From Shewanella algae (lineage in GTDB: Bacteria; Pseudomonadota; Gammaproteobacteria; Enterobacterales; Shewanellaceae): 64,000 nucleotides of DNA. The notes beneath the pieces were generated by a model. The model searched no databases and was not told the DNA's origin. It worked only from the letters and a program-made list of their open reading frames with translations. The DNA is taken from contig NZ_CP068230.1 in NCBI RefSeq assembly GCF_009183365.2, forward strand, positions 755,001 through 819,000, read 5' to 3'. Below are positions 39,237-47,987 of this stretch, one piece after another. The position numbers and the translations under genes were made by a program. How positions within the stretch are numbered: position 1 is the first letter of the stretch; the number at the start of each line of letters is the position of its first letter.

Positions 39237-40975
39237 GTAACCCAGTACCCCTTATTAGCGCAGAACTTAAAGCTGAATTTTCGACTCTGGCCCGGCCTGG
39301 CCGCAGCCTTATGGTGCAGGGCACCACTTCGGATGCCGGTAAGAGCACCTTGGTAGCCGGACTCTGCCGGGTGTTTCATCGTCATGGTCAGCGGGTGGCG
39401 CCCTTTAAGCCGCAGAATATGGCGCTCAACAGCGCCGTCACCCGGGATGGCGGTGAAATTGGCCGGGCCCAGGCGCTGCAGGCGGTGGCCGCCGGTCTTG
39501 AGCCGAGAATCGACTTCAACCCGGTATTGCTGAAACCCAGCTCAGATACCAAGGCGCAGGTGATTATTCAGGGCAAGGCGCTGACCAGCCTGGAAGCCGC
39601 CGCCTTTTTCGGCCCCGAGAGTCGTGACTATAAAGCCGCTGCCATGCAGGCGGTGTTGGCATCCTGGCACAGGTTGCAGCAGGAGTTTGACTGGCTGTTG
39701 GTAGAAGGCGCCGGTAGCCCGGCCGAAATCAATTTGCGCCAGGGCGATATTGCCAATATGGGCTTTGCCGAAGCGGTGGACTGCCCGGTGATCCTCATCG
39801 CCGATATCGACAAGGGCGGGGTATTTGCCCACCTGGTCGGTACCTTGGCCCTGCTGTCCGAGAGTGAGCAAGCTAGGGTAAAGGGCTTTGTGATCAATCG
39901 TTTTCGCGGTGATATCTCATTGTTGCAGTCCGGGCTGGATTGGCTCGAGGCTCACACCGGCAAGCCGGTATTGGGCGTATTGCCCTACCTCGATGCCCTG
40001 CATCTGGACGCCGAAGATGCACTGGTGCAAACAACTGCTCAGTCTCAGGGGGCTGCTGCCGAGCAGCCGGTAACAGCTCAATCAGCACGAGCTCAATCTG
40101 AAACAGCTCAAACTGGGACGCGACTGCGAGTCGGCGTCTTGGTGTACCCCAGGATCAGCAACCATACCGACTTTGACCCGCTGCGGCTGCATCCGGATAT
40201 CGAGTTTTGTTATATAGGGCCGACCCATCAGGACGAACTTCCAGGGCTGGATCTCCTGCTGTTGCCCGGCAGCAAGAATGTGCGCGCCGACCTGGCTTTT
40301 ATCCGCCAACAGGGCTGGGATAAGGGCATAGCTCGCCATCTGCGTTACGGCGGCAAGCTTATCGGTATCTGCGGCGGCTTTCAGATGCTGGGGCAGAGCA
40401 TTGCCGACCCCTTGGGACTGGAAGACTTGCCCGGTACCAGCCAAGGGCTGGGCTACCTGCCGCTCACTACCGAGCTGCAAGTCGAAAAACAGCTGCTCAA
40501 TATCAGCGGTACCCTGAGGCTTGGGCAATCATCGGCATCAGTCTCCGGCTATGAGATCCACTGCGGAGCGTCGCGGATCCCGGACAGATGCACCCAGCCA
40601 CTGTTGCTTAATGAGCGAGGCAGTGACGCCAACTGTGTCAGCGCCACTGAGCCCGCAAAAATCACTGAGCCTGCAAAAGCCACAGCACCTTCACAAATCG
40701 CAGGGCCTACACAATTCACAGCACCCCGCAGCGAGGGCCTGCTGTCGGAGGATAATCAAATTCTCGGCAGTTATTTGCATGGCTTGTTTGACAGCCCTGA
40801 GGCCTGTGAACTGCTGCTCACCTGGGCCGGGATGACGGCGCCACAGGGCCGCACAGTGGATATCAATCAGCAGCGTCAGCAACAGCTGGATCGTTTGGCC
40901 GATGTGCTGGAGCAACATCTGGATTTCAATAAAATAATCAACATATTCAAAGAGGAAGACCAGGGTGACCGATAA
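39233..40975 (+). CDS. cobQ: Cobyric acid synthase CobQ with two repeat-expanded linkers
   Basis: A 580-residue amidase that uses glutamine and ATP to amidate adenosylcobyrinic acid a,c-diamide. The P-loop region is [13 protein letters not shown] (27-39); the glutaminase domain has Cys380 in [11 protein letters not shown] and His516 in SYLHGLFD. It is longer than the usual 480-510 residues. The excess lies in two low-complexity stretches: about 267-296 between the domains (three 15-nt repeats) and about 463-500 inside the glutaminase part (five 18-nt repeats). Active-site residues are intact, so it should work. It overlaps cobU by four bases and cobO by eleven. Confidence 0.92.
   Translation: MSNPVPLISAELKAEFSTLARPGRSLMVQGTTSDAGKSTLVAGLCRVFHRHGQRVAPFKPQNMALNSAVTRDGGEIGRAQALQAVAAGLEPRIDFNPVLLKPSSDTKAQVIIQGKALTSLEAAAFFGPESRDYKAAAMQAVLASWHRLQQEFDWLLVEGAGSPAEINLRQGDIANMGFAEAVDCPVILIADIDKGGVFAHLVGTLALLSESEQARVKGFVINRFRGDISLLQSGLDWLEAHTGKPVLGVLPYLDALHLDAEDALVQTTAQSQGAAAEQPVTAQSARAQSETAQTGTRLRVGVLVYPRISNHTDFDPLRLHPDIEFCYIGPTHQDELPGLDLLLLPGSKNVRADLAFIRQQGWDKGIARHLRYGGKLIGICGGFQMLGQSIADPLGLEDLPGTSQGLGYLPLTTELQVEKQLLNISGTLRLGQSSASVSGYEIHCGASRIPDRCTQPLLLNERGSDANCVSATEPAKITEPAKATAPSQIAGPTQFTAPRSEGLLSEDNQILGSYLHGLFDSPEACELLLTWAGMTAPQGRTVDINQQRQQQLDRLADVLEQHLDFNKIINIFKEEDQGDR
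40075..40119 (+). repeat. 15-nt tandem repeat inside cobQ (three units)
   Basis: AGCTCAATCAGCACG, AGCTCAATCTGAAAC and AGCTCAAACTGGGAC lie end to end. Each unit is in frame and adds five residues to the linker between the two CobQ domains. Confidence 0.8.
40645..40734 (+). repeat. 18-nt tandem repeat inside cobQ (five units)
   Basis: CACTGAGCCCGCAAAAAT, CACTGAGCCTGCAAAAGC, CACAGCACCTTCACAAAT, CGCAGGGCCTACACAATT and CACAGCACCCCGCAGCGA follow each other. The first two differ at three positions. The units are in frame, giving six-residue blocks of the TEPAKI/TAPSQI type. Confidence 0.75.
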
Positions 40976-41579
40976 TAATCAAACCGATATCAAGGCAGAG
41001 CGTCATAAACAGCGGCAGCAGAAAGTGAAAGCGGCGGTGGATGCCAAAATCGCGGCCGCCACCGAAGAGAAGGGCATACTCCTGGTAGTGACAGGTAACG
41101 GCAAGGGTAAGTCTACTTCCGGCTTTGGCACTCTGGCCCGCGCGGTCGGTCATGGCAAGCAGGGCGCCGTAGTGCAGTTTATCAAGGGCACCTGGGAGTG
41201 CGGTGAGCGCAAGCTACTGGAAGGCGCCGGGGTCAAGTTCGAAGTCATGGGCACAGGCTTTACTTGGGACACCCAGGACAAAGCCAAGGATATCGCCGCC
41301 GCCGAAAAGGCCTGGGCGGCCGCCGAAAAATGGCTTCAGGATGCCAGTATAGACATACTCCTGCTCGATGAACTCACCTACATGGTCAGCTACCACTATC
41401 TGGATCTGCAGCGAGTGATCGATGCGTTGCAAAATCGTCCCCCAATGCAGCATGTGATCATCACCGGCCGCAACTGCCACAGGCAACTGATTGAATTGGC
41501 AGATACTGTCAGTGAGGTGAATAGCGTGAAGCATGCGTTTGAGGCGGGGGTTAAAGCGCAGCCTGGTTTCGACTACTGA
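40965..41579 (+). CDS. cobO: Cob(I)yrinic acid a,c-diamide adenosyltransferase CobO (BtuR)
   Basis: A 204-residue enzyme that transfers the adenosyl group of ATP to cobalt, forming the Co-C bond of coenzyme B12. The P-loop [12 protein letters not shown] is at about 45-56, then [14 protein letters not shown] and [16 protein letters not shown] Lys/Ala-rich helix of about 35 residues precedes the core, as in BtuR. The start is GTG-40965, 11 bases inside cobQ, with AGAGGA upstream. It closes the riboswitch-led operon; the 138-bp palindromic repeats lie just past its stop. Confidence 0.92.
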   Translation: MTDNNQTDIKAERHKQRQQKVKAAVDAKIAAATEEKGILLVVTGNGKGKSTSGFGTLARAVGHGKQGAVVQFIKGTWECGERKLLEGAGVKFEVMGTGFTWDTQDKAKDIAAAEKAWAAAEKWLQDASIDILLLDELTYMVSYHYLDLQRVIDALQNRPPMQHVIITGRNCHRQLIELADTVSEVNSVKHAFEAGVKAQPGFDY

Positions 41580-41604
41580 TATTTCTTCTATTTCTTCCTG
41601 TTTG

Positions 41605-41742
41605 CGACCGTGGCGTTATTGTCTGCGTCGGCTCCCCCAATCACATACTGATTGTATGCTCATGGGCTGAGCCTCCTTGACGGCTTAGCCACAGCCGCAA
41701 ACAGTTTGAAATAGGTGCATTGGTTTAGGGGCTGAAGTGACT
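41605..41742. repeat. Palindromic intergenic repeat, copy 1
   Basis: This 138-bp unit is nearly identical to the copy at 41794-41931. Its left end (CTGTTTGCGACCGTGGC, starting a few bases earlier at 41599) is an inverted match to CTGTTTGCGGCTGTGGC read on the minus strand near 41705, so most of the unit can fold back on itself. It has no coding potential and follows cobO at once. Confidence 0.8.
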
Positions 41743-41793
41743 AGTCGGCTTTGTCAGCCCTCGATCAGACTGCAGTGCTGTATTTTTTGTTGA

Positions 41794-41931
41794 CGACCGT
41801 GGCGTTATTGGCTGCGTCGGCTCCCCCAATCACATACTCATTGTATGCTCATGGGCTGAGCCTTCTTGACGGCTTAGTCACAGCCGCAAACAGTTTGAAA
41901 TAGGTGCATTGGTTTAGGGATTGAAGTGACT
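41794..41931. repeat. Palindromic intergenic repeat, copy 2
   Basis: Same unit as copy 1, in the same orientation, 189 bp further on, with only a handful of differences. Both end ...GAAGTGACT. The shared tail (AGTTTGAAATAGGTGCATTG) is the best-kept part. A dispersed, non-coding repeat family is likely. Confidence 0.8.
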
Positions 41932-42329
41932 CCGCGGCTTGTATCGCTCTTGTTTTATTCGCGGTTATCTTTGGTGCTACTGGATGAGTGATTTCACTCA
42001 GGCACAGATTGAAGAATTGACCAAAAGATAGCAAATTTATCGCTTGCCTAATGTTGTTAATCTCTGACAAGATACTGATACAGAAAGATAAAATTTAGGT
42101 TAGGGGAAGAGGCAGAACACTTAATCCCCCTGCGGTAGCCACGCTGCTTGTCTATTAAAGTTTTGACAAAATGCCTGGCAATTTGAAGATAAATTTGCGC
42201 ATTATTTCTGTAATATCACAGAAAATAGATTTAAATTCAAAAAGATATAAAATACTGTTGGTAGATAATAGATTTGGAAACCACGCATGCGCACTATCCA
42301 GCTGTTATGCAACATAATTAGGGTTCAGT
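41932..42329. other. AT-rich intergenic region before the HEPN-like gene
   Basis: About 400 bases with no supported gene. The region turns sharply AT-rich after 42050, marking the border of the accessory block. A likely promoter lies between 42180 and 42300, but I could not fix its boxes. Confidence 0.45.
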
Positions 42330-42914
42330 ATGAAAATTAAAAAGATACCAGTTGGGCAGAATATACTGGACGGATTGGATGATACGGGAAATAGCTACGA
42401 GGTGATACAAGACTTTTTGCCAATAATTGGTGAAATAGTTGTTGCCTTTAACGCTTTAGAGGCGAGTCTTGATAGCATGCTATGCGAAAAGTTTTCTGAT
42501 CGATCAGATCAAAGAGGCTTACTTGTCTTACATTCAATGATGTATTCAACGAAAGTTGATCTGTTTAAAAAGTTTAATGACGATTTTATTCGTGGTTTCG
42601 GATGGGATATTAAAGAATACAAGCCATTGATATCTAGCCTAAAAGAATGTGGAGTGCTAAGGAATAAAGTAGTTCATGCCAATTGGGAATACACAGATGA
42701 AGATGGATACACTCAAGTTAAGTTCAAAGTCGGAAATGACGGGCTTGAACACGAGCTATGCCAATTTTCTGTTGAGTCACTAGATGCAATCGTCGATCAA
42801 ATTTACCAAACTAGACATGCCTTGAGTGATTTTGATGAAGAATGTATCCACAGAGTTTCTGAATGGAATCAACAAGCTAATGACAGAAGTGAAATTGGAA
42901 AACGCTCGGAATGA
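42330..42914 (+). CDS. HEPN-like hypothetical protein
   Basis: A 194-residue, mostly helical protein that I could not place in a named family. Residues 111-116 read RNKVVH, an Rx4H motif of the kind that forms the active site of HEPN ribonucleases. It lies in LRNKVVHANW, a context common in HEPN and related AbiF/RES-associated proteins. An early helix (VVAFNALEASLDSMLCEKFS) also fits the fold. AGGG lies six bases before the ATG. It is AT-rich and sits first in a run of four small genes on the plus strand. A defence or toxin role is plausible but unproven. Confidence 0.5.
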   Translation: MKIKKIPVGQNILDGLDDTGNSYEVIQDFLPIIGEIVVAFNALEASLDSMLCEKFSDRSDQRGLLVLHSMMYSTKVDLFKKFNDDFIRGFGWDIKEYKPLISSLKECGVLRNKVVHANWEYTDEDGYTQVKFKVGNDGLEHELCQFSVESLDAIVDQIYQTRHALSDFDEECIHRVSEWNQQANDRSEIGKRSE

Positions 42915-43054
42915 TTGCATATAAACTATTTAAAGGTGATTCGCAACTCGTGGAATTTTTACTATGCGTTGAATTTAGTGATTAAGGTGGCATGTGGCAG
43001 CTTCAGTATTGCGTTGCTCACCCATTAACAGGGTATTATGCGTAAGGAATGTGA

Positions 43055-43387
43055 ATGAATTCTGATCAGTTTTGCGAGTTATGGAGGAAGGAAAAGGAAA
43101 TGATTCTAGAACGGTGCTTCAATGCAAATTATGGAAGCGCTCTGTCTAAGTTGGTAGAACAAATTAATCTAAGTTCTGATCAGCGAGAGGTTTTCGCAAA
43201 GGTAGTTGATCAATTGCTGAACGATACATTTTATAACTTGCTACTGGGTTTAGATGGCTGTGCTTCAATCGGTGGGATACAGCAAGAATATAAAATATAT
43301 GATGAGCATGGCAGCCTAATATCAGATTGTGGTGAGTTAGAGGCATCGGCCTATGAATTGTTTCAGGAAAATAAATCAAACGCATAA
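43055..43387 (+). CDS. Small hypothetical protein (110 aa)
   Basis: A soluble acidic protein. The best-kept-looking part is FYNLLLGLDGCASIGGIQQE, then YKIYDEHGSLIS. I believe this resembles a widespread family of small proteins sometimes found near polymorphic toxins, but I cannot name it. AAGGA six bases before ATG-43055 supports translation. It lies 140 bases after the HEPN-like gene and is equally AT-rich. Confidence 0.55.
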   Translation: MNSDQFCELWRKEKEMILERCFNANYGSALSKLVEQINLSSDQREVFAKVVDQLLNDTFYNLLLGLDGCASIGGIQQEYKIYDEHGSLISDCGELEASAYELFQENKSNA

Positions 43388-43494
43388 TAAAACACAACAA
43401 TAGTCCCTTTTTTTGCTTACGCAAAGAAGCCGCCAATTACCTTGGTCATGCGCACTGTGTTACACATGAAATAAGTGTCGGAGGATGAAAGTAG

Positions 43495-43929
43495 ATGGAT
43501 ACAGGTGTAGTAATAGGTTTGTTGGGTAGTGCTATTTTGGCGTATCTAATACCCAAGTTAGCCCCCTACATAGATTCAATGATGCGAAAAATATCGCATA
43601 TTTTAAAGGGGCCATTTCGCAAGATAAAATTAAAAAGATTAAACGAAATTAGAGCGATGAGATATAACCAGGATGCGGTTATGTTTCAATCTATTAAAGC
43701 ACATTCCTACTTTATGTTGTTTTGGGGAGTGATTGCTTTTTATGTACTGTTATTGGTAATGGGGCCACTTTATAAATTGCTTGAAGAAAGCCTAATGGCT
43801 GCGTTTATAAGTTTTCTTCCATTGTATGTATTTGAAGTATACTGGTTGCTTGAAGCTGATAAAGCTAAGAAACTGGTGAGGCATCGCGGTTTACTAGCAT
43901 GTAATAAATTAAGTAAGAGCCAACATTAG
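43495..43929 (+). CDS. Small membrane protein, unknown function (144 aa)
   Basis: Three hydrophobic segments are visible: about 5-25 (VVIGLLGSAILAYLIPKLAP), about 73-93 (FMLFWGVIAFYVLLLVMGPL) and about 98-116 (LMAAFISFLPLYVFEVYWLL). A very basic loop (GPFRKIKLKRLNEIR) lies between the first two. GGAGG stands nine bases before ATG-43495. No family was recognised. It is the third gene in the AT-rich run. Confidence 0.6.
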   Translation: MDTGVVIGLLGSAILAYLIPKLAPYIDSMMRKISHILKGPFRKIKLKRLNEIRAMRYNQDAVMFQSIKAHSYFMLFWGVIAFYVLLLVMGPLYKLLEESLMAAFISFLPLYVFEVYWLLEADKAKKLVRHRGLLACNKLSKSQH

Positions 43930-44027
43930 CTTTGCGGAGCAGAGGGCCATATATTTCCTAATTTTTGACTCGATTTTTCCAGCTTGCATTTTCTTTTCCA
44001 ATTTTTATTTTGTGTTCTGAGGGCTTT

Positions 44028-44384
44028 ATGAATATCGATGACTTACTCAATGTTGTAGCAGAACAAGAATCTAATTCTTGTTCTGAGTGCGGAAAGGAAT
44101 CCAAGCTTCATTTGACTAACTCTGATGGCCTGGAAAACAAACTTCATTTTATGGGTAAAATAGAACCAATGACTTTTCTCGGTTATCAGACTTACAGCAA
44201 AAATGGTAGTAATCCATTTTCAGATATGGCTCCTGTGAGTTTATCGCATTACCCTTACAACGGTAGTGATGTATATCGTTGTGATTCGTGTATGGCTATA
44301 TTTGTCATATATTTAGAAACTGGTGGGCATGCTGCAAGATACCAAGCAAGATGGATTAGGCGTGATCTTAACTTTTTACCCTAA
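44028..44384 (+). CDS. Small hypothetical protein with two CxxC pairs (118 aa)
   Basis: The start at ATG-44028 follows GAGGG; an earlier in-frame start at 43965 would add a hydrophobic leader without a ribosome site. CSECGKES at about residues 17-24 and CDSCM near residue 84 could bind one zinc between them. The rest gives no match that I know. Fourth and last gene of the AT-rich run. Confidence 0.5.
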   Translation: MNIDDLLNVVAEQESNSCSECGKESKLHLTNSDGLENKLHFMGKIEPMTFLGYQTYSKNGSNPFSDMAPVSLSHYPYNGSDVYRCDSCMAIFVIYLETGGHAARYQARWIRRDLNFLP

Positions 44385-44684
44385 CAAGTGATGATGGACT
44401 ATCAGACCTATCACTCAAAGGGCGGCGAAATTGTCTGCCAGTTCATGAGGTGGGCATTGATATGACTCCTTTGGCCAAGTAGATGAAAACCTATGATAAA
44501 GAGATTAGATAATATGATGGCTTGCTATGATTTATCAGTTGCTGCTTTGGCTTAGTTTATTGTTTTTTGATAAAAATAACGTGTTAAGAGTGAACAAAGT
44601 CAAGATGCCAGAGTTGTTGAAAGAGTGGGAATCAAGGGGCTGAGGTGTTGATTCAAACTCGCCCCCTTGATCGCCATTTTATAT
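44385..44684. other. Intergenic region, nothing supported
   Basis: About 300 bases between convergent genes. A short open stretch just after 44390 (ending near 44481) could be a gene remnant, but it has no start signal or match. No terminator was seen for either neighbour. Confidence 0.4.
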
Positions 44685-45956
44685 CTAGCCTTTATCATAG
44701 TGGCGAATGGGCAGCTGGCTGACGCTGTCGAGTCGCCAGGCTCCCTTCTCATACACGAAGCTAACGCTGTGCAGGGCATCCTTAAAGTCATAGCGTTGGT
44801 TCGAGTCTGGCAGGAGATTGTTAAACTCCAGCTGAATGTGCTGATAACCATCCTCAATAGACAACTTCCCCAGATGATTTGGCAGATCGATAAGGCGGCT
44901 CAGCGCCTTGTCCAACTCGCGATCTTGTATCGGTAGTTGCTGCTTAAACTGCTCACTGAACAGGGCGGCGAAGGCCTGTTTGTCCTTGCTGTGGATATAG
45001 GCGGCGTTGGTCCAGTCGGCCAACAAGAGTTCGAACGTCTTTTTTGCCTGGGTCAGAGATGCGATGGGGGTCTTGTTGTCGTTGGTAAGGTAACTTTTAA
45101 GAGTTGCCTCGGCTTCCTCAAGGCCGCGCTCGAATATTTGCGCCACCTTTATCGCCGCCGGATCCTGGTTGGCCTTTAGCTCCGCGCTGACTCTGTTGAC
45201 GGCCTCCACCCGCTCTTGCCAACTGTTGAAACCCTTCACTAGAGCTTGCAGTGAAGCTTTATGCTGCTTCATCGCTTCGGCTATGGCCTCATCCTGTTGC
45301 CGCGCCGCTCTGGCTTCGGAGCTCACATAATCTCTAAAGGTGCTGTTGAGTATGGTTTCGGGGGGATCGAAGTAGAGTCCCGCGCCGCTGTAGGGATCGA
45401 CCCAGAGATCGCCCGTGCTTATTGGGGCTGATGGCTTAGGGTGGATATCGCCGTAATAGATTCGATCTAATTTGGCTTGGTTTTGGCTAAGGAAGGCGCC
45501 AATCGCCTTGCCATCTTTGGCAGACAGCCGTTGGTATTCGGCCGCCAGTTGTTGCAACTCTTTGGAGTTCTGTACCCTTTGACTGGCATAGTAGCCACAG
45601 CGCAGGTTACAGGCTTGCTTGGTCAAACTGGAAGCCGGGCCCAAGGTGATCGCCTCGCTCTGGATAAATACTTCGGCGGTATAGATGCCTCTGGGGATGG
45701 CACCACTCTTATCCATCAGGTAGATGGTGTTGTTGGGGCTATGGCGGCCGACGACTTGGAGATCTTGCTTACTGGCGCACAGGGAGTAGTCCCTGCTGGT
45801 GACCGGTAGCTCCTTGTCATAGGTGGAAACGACCAACTTATCCAGGCTAATCCCTTCGGGCACAGTGCCTGTGATGCTGAGATCGCACTGCTGAGCGTTG
45901 ACATTGAGGGTTAGGCCACCCAGGGTCAGGCCAAGAAATACCAATCCTTGTTTCAT
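44685..45956 (-). CDS. Secreted protein of unknown function (423 aa)
   Basis: A signal peptide (MKQGLVFLGLTLGGLTLNVNA) is followed by a beta-rich region with paired cysteines (QQCDLSITG, SLCASKQD, QACNLRCGYY), so it is probably periplasmic with disulfides. Residues about 215-330 are helical and Ala/Glu/Lys-rich. The C-terminus (YDFKDALHSVSFVYEKGAWR) looks like a small alpha/beta domain. No family was recognised. A single gene on the minus strand, GC-richer than the small genes to its left. Confidence 0.65.
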   Translation of the reverse strand: MKQGLVFLGLTLGGLTLNVNAQQCDLSITGTVPEGISLDKLVVSTYDKELPVTSRDYSLCASKQDLQVVGRHSPNNTIYLMDKSGAIPRGIYTAEVFIQSEAITLGPASSLTKQACNLRCGYYASQRVQNSKELQQLAAEYQRLSAKDGKAIGAFLSQNQAKLDRIYYGDIHPKPSAPISTGDLWVDPYSGAGLYFDPPETILNSTFRDYVSSEARAARQQDEAIAEAMKQHKASLQALVKGFNSWQERVEAVNRVSAELKANQDPAAIKVAQIFERGLEEAEATLKSYLTNDNKTPIASLTQAKKTFELLLADWTNAAYIHSKDKQAFAALFSEQFKQQLPIQDRELDKALSRLIDLPNHLGKLSIEDGYQHIQLEFNNLLPDSNQRYDFKDALHSVSFVYEKGAWRLDSVSQLPIRHYDKG

Positions 45957-46392
45957 GCAAAGTCCTTGTTGCGAGTTGTTTCATTAAGCTTGTAGCTGGG
46001 CTTTTGCCATCACTCTTTCGCGAAATACCCCTGTATTTACAATTAAAATGAGGGGCTTAGTGAATGATGGTTTTTCATTCGCTTATGCTATCGTGAACAG
46101 TCCCGCTTTGTCATTAGTTTATAGGGAACAAGGGGGAGGGGGAAATAGCTGCGGCATGAGGCTTTTAGTGCAACGGCTATTTCTGGGCGTAAAAGACAGC
46201 AGTACAACAATAGAGATCCCTTTAGCTGAGCGAAGGCTCTAAATAACTGCAATACTGCTACATTTCTTCTTTGCCGTGTCCGCTGCCCGGAAATGGTGAA
46301 ACCGTTTCCATAAATCGCCATACCATTGCAGCTTGACAGAGGCTTCCATTCGTTAGGACTTTTGCACGCCTGGTAACAGGCTCAACCGAAGA
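45957..46392. other. Intergenic region next to the IS remnant
   Basis: No gene is supported. A 64-codon open frame near 46048-46242 lacks a ribosome site and a plausible protein composition. The region may contain decayed mobile-element DNA, given the transposase remnant that follows. Confidence 0.35.
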
Positions 46393-46975
46393 GTCACTGG
46401 CCGCTGCCGTTGAAGAAAGGGACGCAATATGAAGTGGTACGCTCTTTAGGAAAACACGACCAACTAGTGCAGTTAGCCACCACGCCTCAAGCCAGAAAGA
46501 AGTGGCCTATGCTGCCTGACAGTATTGAAGCTCGCTTACTGACGAAGACGATAAAAGGTAAGTCGGTTTCCATTTTGACCTCATTAACTGACCCCTTGCG
46601 TTATCCGGGGGCAGAGATAGTGGATTTATATGCCCATCGATGGGAGATAGAAGTGGGCTATCGGGAAGTGAAGCAGCATCTTCTGGAGAGTCGCTTTACG
46701 TTACGCAGTCAATTGCCGAGTTGGTTATCCAAGAATTATGGTGTGTACTGTTGGCCTAAAACTTCATCAGATACAAGAGGGTGTTGATGGCTAAAAGCTT
46801 ACCGTCGTTACATCCGAACCAATTAAGTTTTAGAGATGCGTCGAGTTATATTATTTTTAAACTGACTCAACTGTCATCTCAAACGCCGGGAAATGCACCA
46901 AGAGGAGGCAATTCAAGCTTGATGGGAGCCTATCCACGTGCGTTAAAAATGAATAAAAACAATTATCTCATTAAC
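46393..46975 (+). pseudogene. IS4-family transposase remnant (C-terminal part, frameshifted)
   Basis: The stretch encodes the C-terminal third of an IS4-type DDE transposase: HWPLPLKKGTQYE, then YPGAEIVDLYAHRWEIE and the YREVK motif with the last catalytic Glu. Near 46717 the frame shifts, and in the restored frame an in-frame TAA follows (LLA-stop-NFIRY). The tail then continues with LSFRDASSYIIFKLTQL and GAYPRALKMNKNNYLI. The N-terminus and the first two catalytic Asp are missing. It is a dead element marking past transposition. No clear terminal repeats were found. Confidence 0.8.
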
Positions 46976-47011
46976 GCTGAAGGTGGTTTTTTATTGGCCG
47001 TCATCTGTGGA

Positions 47012-47971
47012 TCAATCACTGAAAATACTGACACAGTTGCGGCCGGAAACCTTGGCCTGGTAGAGGGCCTGATCGGCATTGGCCAGCCATTGATCGCTGT
47101 TTTCCACCTCATCACTCAGATCGCAGATCCCCAGGCTGATGGTAAAGGGCACCGGCTGACCATTGAAGCTGAAGCGGCTGCTTTCCACCTGAGAGCGCAG
47201 CCGCTCGGCAAAGGAGCGGGCATCCTCGGCGCTGGTGTGGGACAAGACCACAGCAAACTCTTCGCCCCCGTAGCGCCCGGCGCAGTCGGTTTCCCTGAGG
47301 TTTTGGCTGAGAATATGGGACAGATGCTGAATAACCCTGTCTCCGGCGATATGCCCCAGGCTGTCGTTGATCCGCTTAAAGTGATCTATATCGAACATCA
47401 CCAGACTGGCAGGATCGCCATAGCGGGAATGGCGATCAAATTCCCGCTGCATGCATAGTTGCCAGTGTCTGCGGTTATGCAGCTGGGTCAGGCCATCGGT
47501 TTGGCTCAGGTGTTCCAGGCGCTCGTTGGCACTCTTGAGCTGCAGCTTGTTGATGGCAATATCCGTCACATCATAGATGATGATGCTGATATGGGAGATC
47601 TGCCCGGTCAGAGAGGCCAGCGGCAACAGGGTGACATTCTGGAACATGAACTCGGCGCGGCCTGTGATGGGCCGGTAGTTCTTGAATTTGAATACATAGG
47701 GCCTCTGCTCCCAACTGATGAAGGCGCGGTTCTTCAGCAGAAACACAGACTCCATCTTCTGCTTGAGCCAGTTGGCTGGCAGATCCGGGAAACGTTCAAA
47801 CAGGTTGTCGCCCTTGATATCGTTGGGAGAAACGCCGCTGTGGTTCTCCATAAAGCCGTTCCACAGCTGAATATTGTACTCTCTGTCCAGCACCACCAGG
47901 CCGACCTCTATGGTTTGTACCATATCGATCAGCCAGTGCAGTTCATTCATTGCATCCAAATCCTTTGCCAT
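47012..47971 (-). CDS. PAS-GGDEF diguanylate cyclase
   Basis: A 319-residue soluble cyclase. A PAS domain (about 10-135; VGLVVLDREYNIQLWNGFM) precedes the GGDEF domain, with DGLTQLHNRRHW, FDIDHFKRIND and the active loop GGEEF at 235-239. The inhibitory site RETD (226-229) is intact, so it should make cyclic di-GMP under product control. The gene begins 16 bases after the response-regulator gene on the same strand, with AGG six bases before the ATG. Co-transcription suggests the two act in one pathway. Confidence 0.88.
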   Translation of the reverse strand: MAKDLDAMNELHWLIDMVQTIEVGLVVLDREYNIQLWNGFMENHSGVSPNDIKGDNLFERFPDLPANWLKQKMESVFLLKNRAFISWEQRPYVFKFKNYRPITGRAEFMFQNVTLLPLASLTGQISHISIIIYDVTDIAINKLQLKSANERLEHLSQTDGLTQLHNRRHWQLCMQREFDRHSRYGDPASLVMFDIDHFKRINDSLGHIAGDRVIQHLSHILSQNLRETDCAGRYGGEEFAVVLSHTSAEDARSFAERLRSQVESSRFSFNGQPVPFTISLGICDLSDEVENSDQWLANADQALYQAKVSGRNCVSIFSD

Positions 47972-47987
47972 GGCAAACCTGTTTTTG

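Noticed and set aside
42200..44400. Integron cassette array for the small AT-rich genes
   Set aside because: GTTATGC-like heptamers occur near two gene starts, but I found no paired attC arms or integrase, so the idea is not supported.
46048..46242. 64-codon open frame left of the IS remnant
   Set aside because: No ribosome site or recognisable protein; probably decayed DNA.
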